Of a stretch of DNA of 64,000 nucleotides, positions 54,085 through 61,194 are shown in pieces. The stretch's first letter is position 1. Each line of letters begins with the position of its first letter. The DNA is from Pedobacter sp. PF22-3. GTDB lineage: Bacteria > Bacteroidota > Bacteroidia > Sphingobacteriales > Sphingobacteriaceae. The notes below the pieces were generated by a model. That model worked only from the letters and a program-made list of their open reading frames with translations, did no database searches and had not been told where the DNA came from. The DNA lies in contig NZ_JAPIVP010000002.1 of assembly GCF_026239555.1 (NCBI RefSeq), positions 248,001 to 312,000 of the forward strand, written 5' to 3'. A program made the position numbers and the translations under genes.

Positions 54085-56052
54085 CTATTTATTCACTTCT
54101 GCTTCAAAAGGTGAAGCCGGTAAACCTGCTTTGTTGTATAAGTTAGCTCGATCTGGATTATCTGCCCATGCATAACGGACAAAGGCTGGTTTTAAAACCA
54201 TGGGGCTCGAAAGCACAACGCTATCTCCTATTATCCTGGCCTGGGCCCAATAGAAAACCTTATCCTCACCCGCAAGGGCAAAACCGCTCAGTTTATCAGC
54301 TCCCTTTATCATTAACCCAGGTGAGCTATGGTCAAAATTTATGGTCAATTCAGATCCCCTTAACTGGTTTGATTTATAAATAGGTCCTGAATAAGTAATC
54401 TGCTGATCGTGGTAAGCTAAATGCGCAGCCCATAGCGCCAAACGTTCACCCACGTCTTTTTTATCCAGCGGATGGATGTCATTCCATTCACCAGCATCAA
54501 TAGCCACAGCCATCCCTGTATTGGGTACAGAGAGTGCCTGTAGCTGGCTTTGCCTAAACTGCGCCCAATTACTCTCTTCAGGCAAATAGTTGGCTTCCAT
54601 AAAATTAGGCAGTTGCGCATAAATAAACGGCAGATTTTCTTGTTTCCATTTATTGCGCCAGTCTTTTATAAGCGCTGGTAACAATTGACCGTATGCTTTT
54701 GGATCTCCGGTATTCGATTCTCCCTGGTACCAAACAAAACCTTTTATTGCAAATTGTACAGCTGGTGCAACCATAGTATTAAATAATCCGGTTGGCTCAT
54801 TCTGTGCAACTAAGGGCATTTCGGCATTGGCAAGAAAACCCAGGTTTTGCCTAGGTTGCGCATAACCTACTTCAAAACTCCACTCGCCCCGCAGGTCTAT
54901 TTTTTTATCGGAAGTGATTAAGGAATAATTTTTATCGGGCACAAAGCCGCCTTTACCACTGTTGCTCACCACTTTAACAATAAGAATATTTTTTCCCTTT
55001 TTTAACAGCCCGGCTGGAACAACATACCTCCGGGGAGGATATTGATAGGTCGTGTTGCCAATAAATTTACCGTTGAGGAATACAGAATCGGCATCTATAA
55101 TGCGGCCAATATAAAGCTTAGCCTGCTGTCCGCTCATCTCTTCAGGAATCTTCAGTTCTTTTCTGAAATAAAAAATTCCGTTGATATTTCGGATTCCCTG
55201 ATCTGCCCAGTAGCCTGGCATCCAGAATTTTCGCCAGCCACTGGCATTAAAATCAGGATCGATCCACTTTACCGGACCTGAAAGTCCTTCATCAACTATA
55301 TGTGCTGATGTTGTTGGCCTGGCCAGGTTATTCTCTTTAACTTTTTTTTGATAATTGGCCATATATGCCGAATCCCTGAAGTTATTAATTTTTTTCATCT
55401 GTTTGGGATTCGTCAAAAATGCATCACGGCTCATCCAGGCCTCAATCGGGGTGCCCCCAACGCTTGAATTGATAATACCTATTGGAATGTTATATTTTTG
55501 GAAGAGGGTTTTTGCAAAGAAATAGCTGGTTCCCCCGAAACTTAAGATACCTGCACCAGTAGCAGGAACCCATTTGCCGGGAGGAAGATCGATGGATTCT
55601 CCAGAAAGGCTTGCTTTGGTTGGAACAAAAAAGTTCCTGATCAAAGGAAAATGATCCTTTTCAATCACCTGAGGATAAGCTTCTTTTAATCGCTCCATGG
55701 GCAGGGCCATATTAGACTGCCCAGAACAAAACCAAACATCACCCAGCATAATATCATCAAGGGTAATTGTGTTCTCACCTTTAATGGTCATTTTAAAAGG
55801 TCCGCCAGCTTTCATTTTGCTCATTTTTACTGACCATGAGCCTTGTGCATCGGTGGTAGCCTGATATGTTTTTCCGTTAAAAATAATCGTTATTTTTTCT
55901 TTTGCTGTTGCCCAGCCCCATATTGTTAATGGGGTTTCGCGCTGGAGCACCATATGGCTGGATACCAGCTGGGGTAGGGTAACTTTGGCAGAAACCGAAA
56001 AACTGAAAACCAGTAGCCAGACTAAGCCGCATAAAATTAATTTTGTTCTCAT
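54085..56052 (-). CDS. Sialate O-acetylesterase-type SGNH esterase
   Basis: Start set at 56052, so the protein begins MRTKLILCGLVWLLVFSFSV with a signal peptide ending in SA; an ATG six codons earlier is possible. The 655-residue protein has an N-terminal Ig-like domain (about 25-100), the SGNH block CSGQSNMALPMERL with the nucleophile Ser, a galactose-binding-like insert (about 250-370), KGFVWYQGESN (third block) and DIHPLDKKDVGERL holding the catalytic Asp-His pair. Members remove O-acetyl groups from sialic acid or, in xylan loci, from xylan. With GH115 and GH43 neighbours, an acetylxylan role is more likely. It is on the same strand as GH43 and SusC pair 2. Confidence 0.88.
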   Translation of the reverse strand: MRTKLILCGLVWLLVFSFSVSAKVTLPQLVSSHMVLQRETPLTIWGWATAKEKITIIFNGKTYQATTDAQGSWSVKMSKMKAGGPFKMTIKGENTITLDDIMLGDVWFCSGQSNMALPMERLKEAYPQVIEKDHFPLIRNFFVPTKASLSGESIDLPPGKWVPATGAGILSFGGTSYFFAKTLFQKYNIPIGIINSSVGGTPIEAWMSRDAFLTNPKQMKKINNFRDSAYMANYQKKVKENNLARPTTSAHIVDEGLSGPVKWIDPDFNASGWRKFWMPGYWADQGIRNINGIFYFRKELKIPEEMSGQQAKLYIGRIIDADSVFLNGKFIGNTTYQYPPRRYVVPAGLLKKGKNILIVKVVSNSGKGGFVPDKNYSLITSDKKIDLRGEWSFEVGYAQPRQNLGFLANAEMPLVAQNEPTGLFNTMVAPAVQFAIKGFVWYQGESNTGDPKAYGQLLPALIKDWRNKWKQENLPFIYAQLPNFMEANYLPEESNWAQFRQSQLQALSVPNTGMAVAIDAGEWNDIHPLDKKDVGERLALWAAHLAYHDQQITYSGPIYKSNQLRGSELTINFDHSSPGLMIKGADKLSGFALAGEDKVFYWAQARIIGDSVVLSSPMVLKPAFVRYAWADNPDRANLYNKAGLPASPFEAEVNK

Positions 56053-56184
56053 ATTCTTATCAATTTCCAAAACTATTTAACAGTTCTGGCTTTTGGTCTG
56101 CCATTTGAATATAATGAGGCCATTAATGTTCAAATTGTTTAGCTCAATAGCAGTAATTCTCTAAAATATCTTCAAACGCCTTGC

Positions 56185-57741
56185 TTAGTTAACTTTGATA
56201 TGGAAATAATCAAAATCTGCATGTCCACCAATTTGTTCCGTTGCATAATTGAAAAGACCAAACCGATAGCCCATAAAATGCGGTAAGGTGTAAGACATTT
56301 TCAGTTTTTCGCCAACCGTATTCCATGATTTACCGTCTAAGCTGTAAGCAAAAGAAGCCAGGTCATGGCGATCCTTAAAGTCACAATCTAATCTTAAATA
56401 AATTTTTTGCTGTTTTAGTGGAATCTTAATACTTTCCATAGGCTGAGTATCATTCACCGTATTCACCACAATGAACAGGCCTTCTTTTAAAGATTTAACG
56501 CCTATCCAGCCATATTTTTTTTGAAGCAACAGCATACCGGCGCAGTCCCCTACTTTCATATTTTCCAGGTCTATACTGGTTTCGGCAGAACTTGCTGGCC
56601 CTACCGTTCTTTGGGTAAGTGTATTTCTGGACGAAAGCACTGAGGTATCAATCCTGGAGGTTTGGATCGTCAGATAGCCCTTTTTTCTGGTAAGCGACCA
56701 GTTGGCATGATCTGGATTATGATTCCACTGCCATACCTTTTTAAGACCGTTTCCTTCACCTGTTCCATCGAAGTTATCAGAATCTACAATACCAGGGATC
56801 AGGCTTAGGTTTTTAGCGAGCTGAAGTGTATCTGGCACTTTTGAATTTACCCCAAGAACAGGCCAGCCCTGCTCCCATTTAACCGGAACAAGATAAGGAA
56901 TGCGACCAACGGCGCCATAATCACGAAAAAGATATGAAAACCACTGTCCTTCAGGAGTACTAATTAATCCACCCTGTGCTACTCCTTTATCCTGAAGGCC
57001 GATTTTTCCCGTGTAGGGGCCCATTAGTTTGTCGGCTTTATGAATAATAACCGTACGCATACTGTTTTTTGGCCAGGTAATATTGAACAAGTAATATTTA
57101 TCTTTCACTTTGAAAAGTTGCGAACCTTCAGCAGGTAAACCTGGATTGTTACCAGCAACCTGAGTAGCATTTTCTATCAATACCTGAGGGCTTGTACCTG
57201 TTTTTATGCCAGAAAAATCAGTATTTAATTCCGCAATCATAATTTTGCCTGCACCGTAAACCATAAACACCCTGCCCTTTTCAAAAAACAGGGAGTGATC
57301 ATGGAGTGCAGGACTGAAGGCGGATCTTTTCCAGGGGCCTTTTTCAATATCTGTAGTGGAATATATGTATGTTTTATTTGTTGTACCAGAAAAAGTGCTC
57401 ACATAAAACCGGCCTTCATGATAGCGCAAACTACTGGCCCAGGATCCTCTCCCATAATCATTTTTGCCATTATTTAAATTTAGCTGATCAGTATTTGCCA
57501 GGGTATCATAAACGTATGTTACAATCTTCCAGTTTACGAGATCAGTAGACTTCATAATTGGCAGTCCAGGACTCATATGCATGGTTGTACTGCTCATATA
57601 ATAGGTTTTTCCGACCCTGATAATCGATGGATCGGGTACATCAGCAGCGATTATAGGATTTATGGCTAGCTGACTATAGGCTGTAAAATGAAACAGGCCA
57701 TTTAGAAACACAACACACAGATAAAATACGAGGTTTTTCAT
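56185..57741 (-). CDS. GH43 family beta-xylosidase/arabinofuranosidase
   Basis: A 518-residue secreted glycoside hydrolase (signal peptide MKNLVFYLCVVFLNGLFHFT to about residue 23). The five-bladed propeller starts with NPIIAADVPDPSIIRVGKTY (catalytic base Asp in DPS), has HDHSLFFEKGRVFMVYGAGK (pKa-tuning Asp) and GLPAEGSQLFKVKDKYYLF (general acid Glu). Residues about 320-518 form a concanavalin-like beta-sandwich (SAETSIDLENMKVGDCAGML, ending ADFDYFHIKVN), as in xylan-active GH43 subfamilies. It likely cuts xylose or arabinose from xylo-oligosaccharides, in the periplasm or at the surface. It precedes the SGNH esterase on the same strand. Confidence 0.92.
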   Translation of the reverse strand: MKNLVFYLCVVFLNGLFHFTAYSQLAINPIIAADVPDPSIIRVGKTYYMSSTTMHMSPGLPIMKSTDLVNWKIVTYVYDTLANTDQLNLNNGKNDYGRGSWASSLRYHEGRFYVSTFSGTTNKTYIYSTTDIEKGPWKRSAFSPALHDHSLFFEKGRVFMVYGAGKIMIAELNTDFSGIKTGTSPQVLIENATQVAGNNPGLPAEGSQLFKVKDKYYLFNITWPKNSMRTVIIHKADKLMGPYTGKIGLQDKGVAQGGLISTPEGQWFSYLFRDYGAVGRIPYLVPVKWEQGWPVLGVNSKVPDTLQLAKNLSLIPGIVDSDNFDGTGEGNGLKKVWQWNHNPDHANWSLTRKKGYLTIQTSRIDTSVLSSRNTLTQRTVGPASSAETSIDLENMKVGDCAGMLLLQKKYGWIGVKSLKEGLFIVVNTVNDTQPMESIKIPLKQQKIYLRLDCDFKDRHDLASFAYSLDGKSWNTVGEKLKMSYTLPHFMGYRFGLFNYATEQIGGHADFDYFHIKVN

Positions 57742-57856
57742 AATTGGGGTAAATTTGAATTTATTAAAGATGCTGAATCATAAAACAAGTTGCGCTAAAG
57801 TTTGTATCGTTGCGCAGAACCTGATGAAATATCTAAACGCATAAAAGTATATTTAA

Positions 57857-58116
57857 ATAAGTTTTTCAGCAAGCTACCGAAGACACATAACCTAAATAAA
57901 GGCTGTCTCATAAATTGTAATTCAATTGAATTTGTCAAGTTGAGCCTCCCGACGAATCGGGACAGGTCGTCGAAACGCCTTGTAAGACATTTAAAGCAGG
58001 TCCTTCGACAAGTTCAGGATGACAGTTTTACATTTATGGGGCAGCCTCTTCCTCGAGGAAATGATCATTACTGTTAAATAATTTTTTTCGACAAGCTACC
58101 ATTACACATAACCTAA
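57857..58116. repeat. 146-bp element with imperfect 15-bp ends, flanked by ~40-bp direct repeats
   Basis: The inner element runs from GGCTGTCTCATAAAT (57901-57915) to ATTTATGGGGCAGCC (58032-58046); the ends are complementary at 13 of 15 positions. Inside is CCTTCGACAAGTTCAGGATG. On both sides lies a direct repeat with CAAGCTACC and ACACATAACCTAA (57857-57896 and 58076-58116). No transposase gene is present. This resembles a small non-autonomous mobile element. Confidence 0.7.
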
Positions 58117-58122
58117 GAAATC

Positions 58123-58219
58123 TCGTCAATGCGAGGAGGAACGGCGAAGCAAACTTTATACTAGCGATTTTTGCTAAAAAGATTGCTTCGCCGGCTGAAA
58201 AGCCTTCGCGCAATGACGG
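58123..58219. repeat. Dispersed repeat family B, copy 2 (inverted)
   Basis: Read on the minus strand it matches copy 1 (43291-43408): CCGTCATTGCGCGAAGGC, TTTTCAGC, GAAGCAATCTTTTTAGC, TTTGCTTCGCCGTTCCTCC and a GACGAG end. It lies before the DUF1735 gene stop. The whole 57742-58337 gap holds only repeats. Confidence 0.8.
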
Positions 58220-58337
58220 ATTCCTCAAGGAGAGCTATGCCGTTAACTTCTCAAATCATCTATATTGATTTTATGCAATAAAATAATCCTTAGGGTAACA
58301 TGCAGTAAGTAATCGGTCATCATTTATGCTGCAGCTT

Positions 58338-59372
58338 CTAATTTTTCACAACTTCAAAATACTCTGCTTTGATCCCCCTATCTCTAACAATCAGGGTATC
58401 TTTAGTTGCATATTTAACATTCAGGTTTTTAAAGTTTACCGTATAATCCAGGTATATAGCACTTCTGTTTGTTCCGCCGATGCTATTTTTTTCTCCGTTT
58501 GACACAAACTTACCTGATCCGGAAATATCAAAATCATTTGAATTGGCAGTGACGGTACAATTATTACCATCGGCAAAATTCAAAACCAGTGTAAAATTCA
58601 CATTATTTCCAGCACTGTTTTTAATCGTTAAGGGTAAATTAGCAACCTTTAAAGCACTTGTTGAGATGCTGACTACCTGATTACTTTCCACATTCGCTGT
58701 CCTCCTGGTGGCATTAGTCACCGTGCCATTTGCCTGGGTAATCTGATCTACTCCCTTTCTCAGGTAATTGCCGTGCCAGGGATTTACATATTTAATTCCA
58801 TATAACACAAAATCTTTGGGTTGTACTACCCAATTCAAAGGTACAACCCTGGATGGGCTGGTTACAGCGGGCATACCTTTTAATATGGAATCCGCACCGT
58901 TCAAACTTGTCATCACCAGGGGAATTACATAATTCCGGGTTAAGGCTTTCGGATCTGCAAAAAAAGCATCGGTTAATTGAACATCTACCCCGCCCAGAAT
59001 ATTTCCTGGTTCAATAGTGATTTGATTGGAACCCAGTTTATAATACGACGAAGGCAAAGCAAGTACTTTAGTGCCTCCATTAGTAAAGTTAACGCCATCC
59101 AATAGGGTTTCATCCACTTTAAATCCGACAGTTACTTTCTCTTTATTTTTGCTTACCCCACTCAGGGTTGCCTTGATAGACACTTTGTGTTGATTATCCA
59201 GTGTATTGTCGAATAACAAATCCTCACCTAAAACGATGGTTCGATAAGGATATTGATTGGCGAAATAGACAGCATTATTGACATTATCGGGAAAAACAAG
59301 CTCATCATTTTTACATGATGAAAGCAGTCCAATGGCAGCTGCTAAACCCAGACAGATATGATTTAATTTCAT
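58338..59372 (-). CDS. DUF1735/BT_3987-type surface lipoprotein
   Basis: A 344-residue lipoprotein with lipobox LSSC (Cys near residue 20). An N-terminal DUF1735-like domain (about 30-170: VYFANQYPYRTIVLGEDLLF, DVQLTDAFFADPKALTRNYV) is followed by a second beta domain (about 190-344; YGIKYVNPWHGNYLRKG, GTNRSAIYLDYTVNFKNLNV). Such proteins follow SusC/SusD genes in many Bacteroidota loci and are thought to bind glycans at the cell surface. It starts 28 bp after the SusD of pair 3, so it is the third gene of that operon. No catalytic motif is seen. Confidence 0.85.
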   Translation of the reverse strand: MKLNHICLGLAAAIGLLSSCKNDELVFPDNVNNAVYFANQYPYRTIVLGEDLLFDNTLDNQHKVSIKATLSGVSKNKEKVTVGFKVDETLLDGVNFTNGGTKVLALPSSYYKLGSNQITIEPGNILGGVDVQLTDAFFADPKALTRNYVIPLVMTSLNGADSILKGMPAVTSPSRVVPLNWVVQPKDFVLYGIKYVNPWHGNYLRKGVDQITQANGTVTNATRRTANVESNQVVSISTSALKVANLPLTIKNSAGNNVNFTLVLNFADGNNCTVTANSNDFDISGSGKFVSNGEKNSIGGTNRSAIYLDYTVNFKNLNVKYATKDTLIVRDRGIKAEYFEVVKN

Positions 59373-59400
59373 GCTTATAGTTTATTTAAATGATATTTTA

Positions 59401-61173
59401 TTATTTCCAGCCCTGGTTCTGGATGAGCTGGTTGTATTTTAAAATTTCAGAATTAGGAACAGGACCGTAATACATATAACTCTGAAAGGCACGAGGTTCA
59501 ACATTTAACGGCTTTAACACATTCCCATTCACATCCAGTCCTCTGGCCGTCTCATTTAACTTGGTTAAATCCACTTTCCAGCGACGCAAATCCCAGAACC
59601 GGAAACTTTCAAAGCACAGTTCCAGCCGGCGTTCATTTCTGATCAGTTCACGCATCTTACCCACATCAGATTTACATTCTTCCAGATAAGGATCACTGGA
59701 AAAACCGAAAGCCCTTCTGCGGATATTTCTTATCACATCGTAAGCCGAATAGCTGTGCGTACCAACTCCTGTTGGGCCCCAGGCTTCATTCGCGGCTTCT
59801 GCATAGGCAAGATACATCTCTGTATAGCGGATTCTAGGGTTATAATGTGTTTTTCCGCTTAATGAAATGGGATTGCGGTTAACATCCATCCTTAATCTTT
59901 TTTTCATATAATAACCGGTACGGGTAGAAGTAGTCCTTACATTTATCCCATCATCCGAACCTGAACCACTCCCTGTCCGTATCACAGTATTTGATACACC
60001 TGCAGTACTTCCGTTAAATAAGATGTATTTGGCGAAACGCGGATCCCTTCCGGTATAAGGAGTTGCTTCAACATAATTTGCATTAGGATGATTAATCGGA
60101 TAGCCATTTGCCATTGGAAATGCATCTACTAAATTCTGGGTTGGATTCATCAGGCCGTTTCCAAAAAGTGAAGGCGGGAAGTGTTGTCCCTCCTGGTTAC
60201 CGTCGTTAGTTACAATATTTTCTCTCCAGATGATCTCCGAAGGATTATTTCCACCACCCAGTCCGTCAACTTCTCCGGTATTGGCATAATAGGTTCCACC
60301 ATTTTGGGGAAGACTGCCTGCTCCACCTTTATAATCGATAATCTGTGCAGCATAATCTGCAGCTTCTGCCCAGCTAAGGGTATTGGATGGGCTTTTAAAA
60401 GCCGGACTTGCCGCCAGTAAAGCCGTTCTTGTACGGAAGGATTTTGCGATTAAGCCATTGAAAAGCTGACGCGCATACTGCCCCATCACCCGGTTATAAG
60501 TCTCAGGATTCTGGGTAATACTGCGAAACCTTGTGGGAATCAGTGCCGCCGAGGATACATCGTTATATTCAACCGGCAAATAGGCTTCAGCGCTATCAAG
60601 ATCTTTATAGATCTGTTTTATGCAGGCATCGAAGCTTGCCCTGGGTAAATTAAATTCACTTGTTGGACCTTGATATTCTGTGAGGATTGGTACGCCGGTG
60701 AGTTGACCATTGGAAGCTATCCCTCCATGATTGCGTAACTGAAAGTACAAATAAAGACCTCTCAATCCAAAAGCTTCTCCTCGCATGCGCATATTAAAAA
60801 GCTTTGCACTTTCCGCATCCGCAGCCCATTTAACCTTCCCAGAATTTGCAAGGAAAAGATTGATGTACTGCATGGCCTCATATGATTGGTTCCAGACTGA
60901 AGCGGGATTACTGGCTGCAGTCCACGAACCGGCCGCCAGTTGCAGGTAAGGATGGGTAAGCTGGTTGGTTACCGCATCATCAGTAGCAAAATCTGAGTTA
61001 TCATAATAGGCTGGAATGGTTCGGTAAGCGTTAATTAGAAAGCCCTGCGCAAAATTAGCGTCGCTATACATTTGATCAAGGGTTTTAAGGTTCTCCGGTT
61101 CCGGATCAAGGATCTTCTTGCATCCAGCTAAAGCCAGAACAGCTAATCCGATAATATATATTTTGAATTTCAT
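59401..61173 (-). CDS. SusD/RagB family lipoprotein (pair 3)
   Basis: A 590-residue lipoprotein (MKFKIYIIGLAVLALAGCKK, Cys near residue 18). SusD hallmarks: RMRGEAFGLRGLYLYFQLRNHGG near residue 128, RIRYTEMYLAYAEAANEAWGP and NERRLELCFESFRFWDLRRW near the C-terminus. The many Arg/Trp/Tyr in the C-terminal part fit a carbohydrate platform. It starts 21 bp after the SusC gene of pair 3 and precedes the DUF1735 lipoprotein gene. It would bind the glycan taken up by its SusC. Confidence 0.93.
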   Translation of the reverse strand: MKFKIYIIGLAVLALAGCKKILDPEPENLKTLDQMYSDANFAQGFLINAYRTIPAYYDNSDFATDDAVTNQLTHPYLQLAAGSWTAASNPASVWNQSYEAMQYINLFLANSGKVKWAADAESAKLFNMRMRGEAFGLRGLYLYFQLRNHGGIASNGQLTGVPILTEYQGPTSEFNLPRASFDACIKQIYKDLDSAEAYLPVEYNDVSSAALIPTRFRSITQNPETYNRVMGQYARQLFNGLIAKSFRTRTALLAASPAFKSPSNTLSWAEAADYAAQIIDYKGGAGSLPQNGGTYYANTGEVDGLGGGNNPSEIIWRENIVTNDGNQEGQHFPPSLFGNGLMNPTQNLVDAFPMANGYPINHPNANYVEATPYTGRDPRFAKYILFNGSTAGVSNTVIRTGSGSGSDDGINVRTTSTRTGYYMKKRLRMDVNRNPISLSGKTHYNPRIRYTEMYLAYAEAANEAWGPTGVGTHSYSAYDVIRNIRRRAFGFSSDPYLEECKSDVGKMRELIRNERRLELCFESFRFWDLRRWKVDLTKLNETARGLDVNGNVLKPLNVEPRAFQSYMYYGPVPNSEILKYNQLIQNQGWK

Positions 61174-61194
61174 ATCATTCTTGGTTTAATTCCA

